A stretch of 64,000 bases of DNA, taken from assembly GCA_963783235.1 (NCBI GenBank), contig CAWAMN010000002.1, positions 558,001 to 622,000 of the forward strand. The letters run 5' to 3'. Shown here one piece after another: positions 24,245 to 32,860 of the stretch (positions within the stretch are counted from its first letter, which is position 1; every line of letters starts with the position of its first letter). A program made the position numbers and the translations under genes. The notes below the pieces were generated by a model. The model searched no databases and was not told where the DNA came from. It saw nothing but the letters and a program-made list of their open reading frames with translations. The DNA comes from Thiohalomonas sp963783235. Its GTDB lineage: Bacteria > Pseudomonadota > Gammaproteobacteria > Thiohalomonadales > Thiohalomonadaceae.

Positions 24245-24723
24245 CGTTGGCCTCCTTCTTTGCTATCCGCTCCCACAAGGCGCTCCAGTCGCTGCTTGTC
24301 CTCGCTGCTCAAATCGCCGCTTTCGCCGGCATTGGCAGCCGCCCGACGGCGCACAAACACCAAAAGCGAAACACTGCCGATCAGGAACAAAAGAACCGGA
24401 CCGAACCACAGCAGATAGGTGTCCGGCTGCATCGGTGGGCGATAGAGCACGAAATCGCCATAGCGAGCCACCATGTAATCCACAATGGCGTCGTCGCTGC
24501 GCCCTTCGCGAATCATTTCGTAGACCTGTCGACGCAAGTCCATGGCCAGCTCCGCATTGGAATCGGCCAGGCTCTGATTTTGGCAGACCAGGCAACGCAA
24601 CTCCTCGGAGAGTTGCTGATAACGGGCTTCATTGTCCGGGTCCTCAAAAGGGAATGCGTCGATGGCCGCTCCCGCCCAGGGCAACCAGGCGAGTAGCGCC
24701 ATTGCCGTCAACCAACGTTTCAT
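24241..24723 (-). CDS. ccmH: Cytochrome c maturation thiol reductase CcmH
   Basis: A 160-residue periplasmic thiol:disulfide protein anchored by a C-terminal helix (LLWFGPVLLFLIGSVSLLVFV). It carries the signature LRCLVCQNQSLADSNAELA, whose CxxC reduces the haem-binding cysteines of apocytochrome. The chosen ATG (MKRWLTAMALLAWLPWAGA) begins a signal peptide; an upstream in-frame start would add 17 residues without signal character. This is the short CcmH, with CcmI as a separate gene. Overlaps both neighbours by 4 nt. Confidence 0.95.
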   Translation of the reverse strand: MKRWLTAMALLAWLPWAGAAIDAFPFEDPDNEARYQQLSEELRCLVCQNQSLADSNAELAMDLRRQVYEMIREGRSDDAIVDYMVARYGDFVLYRPPMQPDTYLLWFGPVLLFLIGSVSLLVFVRRRAAANAGESGDLSSEDKQRLERLVGADSKEGGQR

Positions 24724-25274
24724 GATCCATTCGCCCTTAATTGATCGATCACCGGCTTTACCTTTCTTTTCCACGCGTCGGGTCCCAGCGGTCCGATGTG
24801 CTTGTAGCGAACCACCCCGTCACCATCGACCACGAAGGTTTCCGGTACCCCGTAAACGCCCCAGTCGATACCCACACGCCCCTCAAGGTCGAAGGCGCTG
24901 GCCAGGTAAGGATCGCCATGGCGGTTGAGCCAGTTGAGGGCATCGCCGCGCTCGTCCTTGTAGTTGAGGCCGTAAATCGGAACCTCTCCGCGGCGGGAGA
25001 GCTCCATGAGAAACGGGTGCTCCTGGCGGCAGGCCGTGCACCAGCTCGCCCACACATTGAACAGGCTCACCGGATGGCGCTGGAAGACGGCACTCGACAT
25101 CTGTTCGCGCCCGCCAACCGCCGGCAGGTCGAACTCCGGCGCCGCGCGGTCGACCAGCGGTGAAGGGATATCGCGCGGGTTGTAGTCACCCTTCCCGATC
25201 TGCACCAGGGCGAAATAGAACAGCGCCACCATGGCTCCGAAGATGATGAGCGGAATGAGAAAACGGGTCTTCAT
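24720..25274 (-). CDS. ccmG: Thiol:disulfide interchange protein CcmG/DsbE
   Basis: A 184-residue membrane-anchored thioredoxin-like protein. An N-terminal helix (FLIPLIIFGAMVALFYFALV) is followed by the fold with redox site WCTACRQEHPFL and the CcmG-specific GVPETFVVDGDG segment. It keeps apocytochrome cysteines reduced in the periplasm. It overlaps ccmF and ccmH by 4 nt each, which is typical of the operon. Confidence 0.95.
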   Translation of the reverse strand: MKTRFLIPLIIFGAMVALFYFALVQIGKGDYNPRDIPSPLVDRAAPEFDLPAVGGREQMSSAVFQRHPVSLFNVWASWCTACRQEHPFLMELSRRGEVPIYGLNYKDERGDALNWLNRHGDPYLASAFDLEGRVGIDWGVYGVPETFVVDGDGVVRYKHIGPLGPDAWKRKVKPVIDQLRANGS

Positions 25275-27235
25275 GCTTTCTCCTCCGTCCCGGAGGTCCC
25301 CTGCCGCACCAGGCGATAACGCCGATCGGCCGCGGCCAGCAAGCCACCGGCGGCCATCAGCAAGCCGCCCAGCCAGATCCAGCGGACAAACGGCTTGTAG
25401 TAGATCCTCAGCGCCCAGGCTCCGCTATCGTCCAGCTGTTCACCCAGGGCCACGTAGAGGTCGCGGGTCAGGCCGGCATCGATGCCCGCCTCGGTCATCG
25501 GCATCCCCTGAACGTTGTAGATGCGCTTGTCCGCCTCCAGCACCGTCACATCCCGGTTGCGGTGGGTGACTCGGACCGTGCCGGTGTTGGCGACGAAATT
25601 GGGTCCCTCCCGCTGTTCGACACCGAGAAAGGTGTAGGTGTAACCCGCCAGCTCGACGCTCTGTCCCGGTGCCATACGCAAGTCCTTTTCGATCCCGAAG
25701 TAACTGGAGAAGGTAATCCCCATTACCGTGGCGGCTATGCCAAGGTGGGCGAGGGTCATCCCCCAGAAACTGCGCGGCAGCTTCCGCAACCCGACGCCGG
25801 TGGATTCGGCACTGCGCGTGCGGTGGCGAATATCGATGAGCACGGTCAACAGCACCCAGATGGTCAATGCCGCCCCCACTGCGGCCATCACCGGCATCTC
25901 TCCAAACAGCGCCCAGGTAAGCAGCGCCCCAAGGGCGGCCGAGATGGCCAGCGCGAGACCAAAGGTGGGCAGCAGTCGGTTGATGCTATCCCGTTTCCAG
26001 CGGGTCAGTGGGCCGATACCCATGGCGAGGATCAGCGGGATCATGATCGGCACAAAGACCGTATTGAAATAGGGCGGTCCCACCGAAATCTTGCCCACCC
26101 CGAGGGCGTCCAGTACCAGCGGATAAAGCGTGCCCAGCAGGATGCTCCCCGCAGCTACCGTCAGCACCACATTATTGCCGAGCAGCAGCGTTTCGCGCGA
26201 GAACAGTGCAAAGCGTCCGGTACTTTTCACCTCCGGGGCACGGAGCGCGTAGAGAAACAGCGAACTGCCCACCACCGCACCGAGCAGCATGAGGATAAAG
26301 ACGCCGCGCGTAGGGTCGTTGGCAAAGGCGTGCACCGAGGTCAGCACCCCGGAACGGACCAGGAAGGTCCCCAACAGACTCAAGGAGAAGGCGAAGATCG
26401 CCAGCAGGACCGTCCAGCTCTTGAAGGCGCCGCGCTTCTCCGAAACCGCCAGCGAGTGCATCAGTGCGGTGCCCACCAGCCAGGGAATGAACGAGGCGTT
26501 CTCGACCGGGTCCCAGAACCACCAGCCGCCCCAGCCGAGTTCGTAGTAGGCCCACCAACTGCCCAGGGCGATCCCCAGAGTCAGAAAGGCCCATGCCACC
26601 GTGGTCCAGGGTCGCGACCAGCGTGCCCAGGCCGCGTCCAGTCGGCCACCGAGCAGCGCCGCGACGGCGAGGGCAAAGGCAACGGAGAAACCGACATAAC
26701 CCATGTAGAGCATGGGCGGATGGATCACCAGTCCGGGATCCTGCAGCAGCGGGTTGAGGTCCCGGCCGTCCATCGGTGCCGGCCAGATGCGCTCGAAAGG
26801 ATTCGAGGTCAACAGCATGAACAGCAGAAAACCGGTACTCACGAGCCCCATGACGGCGATAACGCGAGCCACCATTTCGGCGGGCAGTTTACGGCTGAAC
26901 AGCCCGACCGCGACCGTCCAGACGGTCAGCAGCAGTGCCCAGAGCAGCAACGAACCCTCATGCCCGCCCCAGACGGCCGAAATTCGATAGATCAGCGGCA
27001 GCTGGGAGTTGGAGTTCTGAGCGGCGTAAGCGACAGAGAAGTCATTGGTGACGAAGGCGTAGGTGAGGATCGCGAAGGAGAGGCCTATGAAAAGGAATTG
27101 CCCGGTCGCAGCCGGACGGGCCACCGCCATCCAACTGCCGCGGCCAATGGCGGCCCCGGCGAGAGGTACGATCCCCTGTACCGCGGCCAGGGTCACGGCC
27201 AGAATCAGTGCGAAATGTCCCAACTCAGGCAGCAT
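25271..27235 (-). CDS. ccmF: Haem lyase CcmF
   Basis: A 654-residue polytopic membrane protein that transfers haem to apocytochrome c. It begins MLPELGHFALILAVTLA and contains the tryptophan-rich WWD signature (WGGWWFWDPVENASFIPWL). The C-terminal periplasmic part includes FSSYFGIEKDLRMAPG. Length matches the family. In this sequence its frame is continuous with ccmE upstream because of a 1-nt change near 27285; the ATG at 27235 is the expected independent start, 2 nt after the restored ccmE stop. Confidence 0.93.
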   Translation of the reverse strand: MLPELGHFALILAVTLAAVQGIVPLAGAAIGRGSWMAVARPAATGQFLFIGLSFAILTYAFVTNDFSVAYAAQNSNSQLPLIYRISAVWGGHEGSLLLWALLLTVWTVAVGLFSRKLPAEMVARVIAVMGLVSTGFLLFMLLTSNPFERIWPAPMDGRDLNPLLQDPGLVIHPPMLYMGYVGFSVAFALAVAALLGGRLDAAWARWSRPWTTVAWAFLTLGIALGSWWAYYELGWGGWWFWDPVENASFIPWLVGTALMHSLAVSEKRGAFKSWTVLLAIFAFSLSLLGTFLVRSGVLTSVHAFANDPTRGVFILMLLGAVVGSSLFLYALRAPEVKSTGRFALFSRETLLLGNNVVLTVAAGSILLGTLYPLVLDALGVGKISVGPPYFNTVFVPIMIPLILAMGIGPLTRWKRDSINRLLPTFGLALAISAALGALLTWALFGEMPVMAAVGAALTIWVLLTVLIDIRHRTRSAESTGVGLRKLPRSFWGMTLAHLGIAATVMGITFSSYFGIEKDLRMAPGQSVELAGYTYTFLGVEQREGPNFVANTGTVRVTHRNRDVTVLEADKRIYNVQGMPMTEAGIDAGLTRDLYVALGEQLDDSGAWALRIYYKPFVRWIWLGGLLMAAGGLLAAADRRYRLVRQGTSGTEEKA

Positions 27236-27237
27236 AA

Positions 27238-27697
27238 TCAACGCCCCGTCTTCTGTTCGGCCACACCCATGCGGCGTGCGGTCTTCGAGGGCGTCTTCGA
27301 CCTCGGGTGGCATATAGTTTTCGTCGTGCTTGGCGAGAACCTCATCCGCCACGAAGCGCCCGTCACTGCCGATACGCCCCTGGGCGACGATGCCCTGCCC
27401 TTCACGGAACAGATCGGGCAGGATGCCGTGGTGGTAGACCGTCACTTTTTCCGCTCCATCGGTCAGTTCGAAGCGCACTTCCAGGCTGTCCGGGTTCCGC
27501 TTGACGCTGCCAGTCTCAACCAATCCGCCGAGCCGGAAGCTATGGTCCTGCGGCGCTTCGCCCGCAACGACCTGGGAGGGGCTATAGAAGAGATTGATAT
27601 TCTCGCTGAGCGCAACCAGCGCCAGCGCCGCTGCCACACCGACGCCGACGACGATCAGGGCCGCCAGGATCAACCGGTTTTTACGTATGGGATTCAT
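27238..27697 (-). CDS. ccmE: Haem chaperone CcmE, 3' frameshift
   Basis: CcmE carries haem covalently in the periplasm and hands it to CcmF. The N-terminal anchor (LILAALIVVGVGVAAALALVAL) and beta-barrel lead to VLAKHDENYMPPEVEDAL, whose His is the haem attachment site. As written, the frame then runs into ccmF without a stop. Removing one G near 27285 gives DALKTARRMGVAEQKTGR followed by TGA at 27238-27240, which looks like an ordinary CcmE tail. So the apparent CcmE-CcmF fusion is most likely an indel. Confidence 0.88.
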
Positions 27698-27852
27698 GCC
27701 TTCCTCCGCTGATTCTGCCGCCGGATACGCCCGAGCAAACGCCGTTCACAGCGCAGCGGCCCCCAGACATTCAACACGATTATCAAGAGAGCAAGGGCGA
27801 ACGACGACCATACGTAGAACGCGTACCCCCCCATTGAGAAGAAGTTAGACAT
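27694..27852 (-). CDS. ccmD: Cytochrome c biogenesis protein CcmD
   Basis: A 52-residue single-span protein starting MSNFFSMGGYAFYVWSSFAL, with hydrophobic LALLIIVLNVWGPL and a basic tail (RRLLGRIRRQNQRRK). It matches CcmD in size, start and topology; CcmD helps release holo-CcmE from the CcmABC complex. It overlaps ccmC by 8 nt and ccmE by 4 nt. The start used is the one giving the canonical N terminus. Confidence 0.92.
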   Translation of the reverse strand: MSNFFSMGGYAFYVWSSFALALLIIVLNVWGPLRCERRLLGRIRRQNQRRKA

Positions 27853-28588
27853 CGTCTTTACCTGCGAGTTCCCGTACCCAGCCGCTGCGCTGCTCCCGCT
27901 CCAGGATTTCGCAGCGCACCCGACGCAACACCACTGCACCATAGAAAGCCGTGAAGGAGAGTGCCATCAGCAAAAGCGGCACCAGCATGCTCAAATGTAT
28001 GGAAGGCTTGTCCAACTTGGTGACGGTCGCGCCCTGGTGCAGCGTGTTCCACCACTCGACCGAATAATGAATGATGGGAATATTCACCACACCCACCAGC
28101 GCCAGCACCGCCGTGGCACGCGCCGCGGTATCGCGGTCCTCTATGGCGTTGGCGAGCGCGATATAGCCGAGATAGAGAAACAGCAGAATGAGTTCGGAGG
28201 TAAGCCGCGCATCCCAGATCCACCAGGTCCCCCACATGGGCTTGCCCCACAGGGAACCGGTCACCAGGGCGAGAAAGGTAAACCAGGCCCCGATGGGTGC
28301 GCTGGCATGGGCCACGGCCGAGGCCACCTTGATGCGCCAAACCATGCCCACGGTGGCCGCCGCCGCCATGTTCACGTAGACAAACATCGATAGCCAGGCC
28401 GCCGGGACGTGCACATACATGATGCGCACGCTCTCCCCCTGCTGATAGTCCGGGGGCGAGTTAAACAGCGCCAGGTAAAGCCCTGGCAGCCCCAACAGCA
28501 GCGCCACGATGCCGAACCACCACGAGGCACGGCCCGCAAAACCATAAAAACGCTTCGGCGACGCGAGCCGATGTATCCAGTTCCACAT
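27845..28588 (-). CDS. ccmC: Haem handling protein CcmC
   Basis: A 247-residue membrane protein with six spans. It holds the WWD-type signature (WGKPMWGTWWIWDARLTSELIL) and conserved haem-ligand His (MYVHVPAAW and IIHYSVEWWNTLHQG). It loads haem onto CcmE. The spacing of about 100 nt to ccmB is wider than elsewhere in the operon but contains no other gene. Confidence 0.95.
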   Translation of the reverse strand: MWNWIHRLASPKRFYGFAGRASWWFGIVALLLGLPGLYLALFNSPPDYQQGESVRIMYVHVPAAWLSMFVYVNMAAAATVGMVWRIKVASAVAHASAPIGAWFTFLALVTGSLWGKPMWGTWWIWDARLTSELILLFLYLGYIALANAIEDRDTAARATAVLALVGVVNIPIIHYSVEWWNTLHQGATVTKLDKPSIHLSMLVPLLLMALSFTAFYGAVVLRRVRCEILEREQRSGWVRELAGKDDV

Positions 28589-28691
28589 AGTCAGATGTTG
28601 TTCAGCCTCTATTTATGGACACGGAAAACACCAGTGTGATTCCCGCTCCCATCGCCCGGAACCCGTTTGAGTTCTCCGAAATTGCCCATCG

Positions 28692-29375
28692 TCAGTTCAA
28701 ACTGATCCGCAACGCCGCCGCCGCCGCCAGCGGCGCCAGCGCCACCGACAGGGCCAACAGCGCCCCGAGCAGGGCCAGCTGTCCGGTCACCTCCAGACCT
28801 GCAGCGGCGTTGCCCACCGCACCGGCCGCGAAGATCAGTACGGGGATGTACAGCGGCAGTACGAGTAGTGACAGCAGTACGCCGCCGCGACGCAGTCCGA
28901 CCGTCAAGGCCACACCGATCGCTCCGACCAGGCTAAGCACCGGCGTGCCGAGCGCCAGGGTGGCCAACAAGACCCCCATCACGTTCGGGTCCATGTGCAG
29001 AAGCAGCGCCAGCAACGGCGCAAGGAACAGCAGCGGCAGCCCGCTGATCAGCCAGTGAGCAATCACCTTGGCCAACACCACCAGCGATAACGGGTGGGGA
29101 CTCAGTAATATCTGCTCCAGAGTACCGTCGTCAAAATCCGAACGGAATACCCCTTCCAGCGACAACATTGCGGCGAGCAGTGCCGCCACCCAAATCACCC
29201 CGGGGGCAATGGTCTGCAGCAGCCCCGGCTCCGGGCTGATGCCGAGTGGGAAAAGGGTCACCACGATGGTGAAGAAGACCAGAGGGTTGGCCAGTTGAGA
29301 GCGATGACGATAAGCCAGCAGCAGGTCGCGGCGTAGCGTCGCCAGCAAGGCACTCGACAGGCTCGCTTCAGACAT
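28692..29375 (-). CDS. ccmB: Haem exporter permease subunit CcmB
   Basis: A 227-residue integral membrane protein, partner of the CcmA ATPase. It starts MSEASLSSALLATLRRDLLLAYRHRSQLANPLVFF and includes the family segment FRSDFDDGTLEQILLSPHPL followed by six hydrophobic stretches. The start overlaps the end of ccmA by 8 nt. Together CcmAB release haem-bound CcmE. Confidence 0.94.
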   Translation of the reverse strand: MSEASLSSALLATLRRDLLLAYRHRSQLANPLVFFTIVVTLFPLGISPEPGLLQTIAPGVIWVAALLAAMLSLEGVFRSDFDDGTLEQILLSPHPLSLVVLAKVIAHWLISGLPLLFLAPLLALLLHMDPNVMGVLLATLALGTPVLSLVGAIGVALTVGLRRGGVLLSLLVLPLYIPVLIFAAGAVGNAAAGLEVTGQLALLGALLALSVALAPLAAAAALRISLN

Positions 29376-30018
29376 GGGAAAAATCCAGCTTGATGACTTC
29401 GCCCGTTTCGAAAGCCATCTCATGGTGAGTGGTAACGACCGCAAGCCCACCTTGCGCCAGGTGTTCTGCCAAAAGGCTCTCGACGGTATCCCGTCCCTCG
29501 GGGTCAAGGGCGGTAAAGGGCTCATCCAGCACCCAGAGCCGTGCTTCGGTCAACAGAAGACGGGCCAGCGCAACGCGCCGCTGCTGACCGGCGGAGAGGC
29601 GCCGACAGGGAACCTCCTCGCACTCGAAAGGCAACCCCAACCGCTCCAGCGCCTGTTCGGCCGAAACATCGGTGCGCCTTTGCCGACCGGCACGAAAGAA
29701 CTCGAGATTTTCCAGCGGCGTCAACTCACCTTTGACACCGGGCAAGTGGCCGACATAGCAAAGCTCGTTTACGAAGTCCGCGTAAGCCTCGCGGATAGTT
29801 CGCTGTCTCCAGCAGACATCGCCCCCCGAGGGCAGGGTCAGACCGCAGAGGATCCGGAGAAGGGTGGTTTTCCCGCTGCCGTTGCGGCCCTCGATCTGGA
29901 GGACCTGGCCGGGCTCGACCGAAAACGCCAGGTTCGAGAACAACGGCTCGTCATTGCGCTCCATCCGTAACGCGACGGTCTGCAACGAGGCCGATGATGA
30001 TGAGAAGGATAAGTTCAC
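29368..30018 (-). CDS. ccmA: Haem exporter ATP-binding protein CcmA
   Basis: A 216-residue ABC ATPase and first gene of the ccm operon. Walker A is GRNGSGKTTLLR, the signature RRLSAGQQRRVALA and Walker B LWVLDEPFTALD. The N-terminal extension (SFSSSSASLQTVALRMERND) is slightly longer than usual. The operon runs ccmABCDEFGHI leftward. It is divergent from the heptaheme lipoprotein gene, so the 268-nt gap at 30019-30286 should contain both promoters; I see no clear FNR box there. Confidence 0.94.
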   Translation of the reverse strand: MNLSFSSSSASLQTVALRMERNDEPLFSNLAFSVEPGQVLQIEGRNGSGKTTLLRILCGLTLPSGGDVCWRQRTIREAYADFVNELCYVGHLPGVKGELTPLENLEFFRAGRQRRTDVSAEQALERLGLPFECEEVPCRRLSAGQQRRVALARLLLTEARLWVLDEPFTALDPEGRDTVESLLAEHLAQGGLAVVTTHHEMAFETGEVIKLDFSHV

Positions 30019-30286
30019 GTTTTTATCTTTCTAAGGTCCACGGCGACAGAGTAAAGGGCATCCTGAACCGACCGCTCCGCACGTTACCACACATTTTCCA
30101 TGAGCGTTTTCTAATATTTTGATTTTGCAGCAATTCTTGTATTAAAGGTGTGGGTTTGGTAGAAACCCCACTTGGCGCAAGCCAATCTGTTGCCTTTTTT
30201 AATAAGTCCAAACACCGGCAACGTCGGGAAAACCGTCGCGTCTCCAGATACGCGATCGACAAGTCCAAAAACAGGGAGACTCACCT

Positions 30287-32728
30287 ATGGACGTCAGGCC
30301 TTTGGCACTGCTGTTCCTTGGGACCGCCCTCACCGTCGGTTGTGCTGACAAGCAGGTCAAGCAATCCGATAACGGTCCCGCTAACGGGGAGATGGCGTCG
30401 ACTGCAGCCGCAGCCGATCCGACCCGTCCCAAAAACGACTACAACATCTCCATCAATTACGAGCTCGGTATGCACTGCACGGGCTTTGATTTCAGCTACT
30501 GCTGCGTACTCCCGCCGTACAACTCCGTCCAGGCGCAGGTGATCAAGACTGCTCCGGAGGATGACGAATGGCCGGAGATGCTGGGCGCCGACGAGGAGGA
30601 CCCCACAGTTCTGGTCGATGGCGACAAGCGCATGAAGCTGGCCTACGGCCACATCGACAACACCTACTCCGAAGGCAGTAAACTCAAATACTGGGCGGTC
30701 CCCTACGATATCGATGGCGACGGCCAGTACGGCCCCAAAGAGAATGTCGCCAACGCCTATTTCACTCACCTCTACGTCTATAAGGACCTGAAGGGCACCA
30801 ACCCGAAGGGCACCAGCGCCGACAGCGAGAAGCTCTATGTCGGTATCCAGATTCCGGTACCGGAGGACAACGGTCCGGCCGGCGCAGCGGCCCCCAGCCC
30901 GATGAAGGGCGGTCACCTGCACTACACCGGCGATGTAGGCACCAAGGTCTATACGAAATCGCCCGTGCTGGACAATGTGCCCATTGTGCTGACCAACCCG
31001 GGCATCTGGGATGCCCTGGGCCTGCCGCTGACACCGTTCAACGACAGTACGCTGCACAAAAATCCGCTGACCATCGTGGAGAGCGACATCCAGCCGTTCC
31101 AAAAGGCCTGGGTCGCGCTGGAGGATGCCGATACCGGCGAGCCCGTCCTGGACAGCCACACCGGTCAGCCGGTGCGCTTTGTCGGCACCAATCCGATCGA
31201 CATCCCCAACTGCGCCAACTGCCACTCCAACGACAACGCCAACGGCGACAAATACACGCTCTACAAGCGTGAGAAGGCGTTTTGGAAGGGGCTCGGTGCC
31301 AGCGACTGGATCGCCAACCTGAAGTCGGCCTCCGTCTCCATGCTGCAGATCCATGACGATAAGCACGGCACGGACTTCACCGCCAACTACAACGGCGAGA
31401 CCCGTTCCAAGGCCAATCGCCTGGGTCGGGATCCGGTGCTTTGCCAGAAGTGCCATGCGGACAATGTCATCGGTGTGTTGAACTCCAAGAAGGTCAAGAA
31501 CCACGAAGGCAAGAAGGTTCGCGTGCCGGCACTGACCGAGGCGATCCATACCGTCCACCAGACCAAGCGTCCACTGGCCGACTCCCAGGGCCGTACCGGC
31601 GCCTGTCAGGGTTGTCACCCGGCGCACCGTCAGGATGGCGGCATGGACGAGTATCCGATCACGGCCGACGGCAAAAACGCCTACGCCGATGCGGATAACC
31701 GCGATGCCTCCGGTGGCTGCTACGTGGGGCGCGACGTTCACGCCAATCCGGGCAAGGACGATGATGGCGTCGGCACCAAGGAGTACCTGAACTCGGTGGG
31801 CAAGTTCCTGAAGGCTGAGGTCTCCAAGATCGGTACCGGCGAGGGTGGCAAGGGTTTGTGGTGCACCAACTGCCACAACCAGCTCTCCCGTGAGCTGTAT
31901 CAGCGAGATAATCTGAAGAACGCCTTCAAGCAGACCGGTCAGACCATCCGCGACCAGTCGCTGGAGGCCATCGCCGCGGAAATCGGGGTCTCCAAGCAGG
32001 AGCTGATCGAGAAGTACATCGATCCGAAGGTGGTCGCCGATGAGAAGGGCCATGACACCCCGGGCGAGTCCGGCATCCTGCTGAACTGGGCGAAGGATCG
32101 CATGGTGCCCGATATCGCGGTGATTGCGCTCAAGGGCAACGGACCGATGGCCACCAAGGATGAAGACGGCGACATCAGCGTCAAGATCCTCTCCGCCAAC
32201 CCGGCGGTGAATGTGGCGTCGCTGGACTTGCCCGAGGGTGCCACCGGCGCCACCGCGGTTCCGTACGACGCCGCCACCCATGGACGTGATTACTGGCTAT
32301 CCCCAGGACAGCCGCACTGCGCCGACTGCCATGCCGCGCCCTTCGTGGAGGGTCAGGGCGGGGTCGCGTATCCCATTAACCAGCCGGGCAAATACAGCCT
32401 GATGCGCTACTCCAAGGGCCACGCCGGCCTGGCCTGTCAGAGCTGCCACGAGTCCATCCACGGGCTCTATCCGGTGACGCCGAACACCGACGTCACCACC
32501 TACGAGCAGGCCGCGCAGTACAATCCGGACGGCTCCCACGGTCCGCTCAAGTGCGCCTCCTGTCACTATGTGAACGAGGATGGCGTGCCGGAGATCGCCG
32601 ACGACGACGAGCATGTTTACGATGGCAAGCCCATCCTGCATGACTTCGAAGCGGCGGTGGCGTGGATCCATGAGTCCGCTCCGGATCAGGGCGGCAAGAT
32701 CCCCGAGATCGACCTGTCCGATCTGTAA
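30287..32728 (+). CDS. Seven-haem lipoprotein cytochrome c
   Basis: An 813-residue lipoprotein (LFLGTALTVGC, Cys19) with seven CXXCH sites: residues 309, 386, 440, 526, 678, 717 and 756. Residues 50-300 lack haem but carry a distinctive cysteine cluster, NYELGMHCTGFDFSYCCVLPPYNS (Cys64, 72, 73). Cys478 (GGCYVGRDVH) is also outside a haem motif. I recognise it only as a multihaem family of respiratory gammaproteobacteria. It is followed by PpiC-type and TlpA-type genes, suggesting an outer-membrane or periplasmic electron carrier with dedicated folding helpers. RBS GGGAG precedes the ATG. Confidence 0.88.
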   Translation: MDVRPLALLFLGTALTVGCADKQVKQSDNGPANGEMASTAAAADPTRPKNDYNISINYELGMHCTGFDFSYCCVLPPYNSVQAQVIKTAPEDDEWPEMLGADEEDPTVLVDGDKRMKLAYGHIDNTYSEGSKLKYWAVPYDIDGDGQYGPKENVANAYFTHLYVYKDLKGTNPKGTSADSEKLYVGIQIPVPEDNGPAGAAAPSPMKGGHLHYTGDVGTKVYTKSPVLDNVPIVLTNPGIWDALGLPLTPFNDSTLHKNPLTIVESDIQPFQKAWVALEDADTGEPVLDSHTGQPVRFVGTNPIDIPNCANCHSNDNANGDKYTLYKREKAFWKGLGASDWIANLKSASVSMLQIHDDKHGTDFTANYNGETRSKANRLGRDPVLCQKCHADNVIGVLNSKKVKNHEGKKVRVPALTEAIHTVHQTKRPLADSQGRTGACQGCHPAHRQDGGMDEYPITADGKNAYADADNRDASGGCYVGRDVHANPGKDDDGVGTKEYLNSVGKFLKAEVSKIGTGEGGKGLWCTNCHNQLSRELYQRDNLKNAFKQTGQTIRDQSLEAIAAEIGVSKQELIEKYIDPKVVADEKGHDTPGESGILLNWAKDRMVPDIAVIALKGNGPMATKDEDGDISVKILSANPAVNVASLDLPEGATGATAVPYDAATHGRDYWLSPGQPHCADCHAAPFVEGQGGVAYPINQPGKYSLMRYSKGHAGLACQSCHESIHGLYPVTPNTDVTTYEQAAQYNPDGSHGPLKCASCHYVNEDGVPEIADDDEHVYDGKPILHDFEAAVAWIHESAPDQGGKIPEIDLSDL

Positions 32729-32737
32729 CGGGACGAC

Positions 32738-32767
32738 GGTGGCCCGGCTCGGCCGGGCCGCCGTTTT
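32738..32767 (+). terminator. Hairpin between heptaheme gene and ppiC-type gene
   Basis: GGTGGCCCGGC, TC(G) loop, GCCGGGCCGCC followed by GTTTT. It may attenuate rather than end transcription, because the next gene follows 94 nt on in the same direction. Confidence 0.6.
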
Positions 32768-32860
32768 CCAGAAGATGATTTTCACCCCGGGGCATCCGCC
32801 CCGGGGACTTTCTCCTCCAACCGTCAAACCCGGAACACCGGGATGCAGGGTGAAAGCTAC

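Noticed and set aside
25271..27697. Natural CcmE-CcmF fusion protein
   Set aside because: A one-base correction restores a normal CcmE end and stop just before the ccmF ATG.
25562..27712. A 716-codon open frame on the plus strand
   Set aside because: It is exactly antisense to ccmF/ccmE, has low-complexity His/Gln/Arg-rich composition and no family resemblance; the open frame follows from GC-rich codon usage on the other strand.
30019..30286. FNR box between ccmA and the heptaheme gene
   Set aside because: TTGATTTTGCAGCAA has only one good half-site; not enough to call.
30281..32281. A 666-codon open frame on the minus strand
   Set aside because: Antisense to the heptaheme lipoprotein, whose lipobox and seven CXXCH motifs identify the real coding strand.
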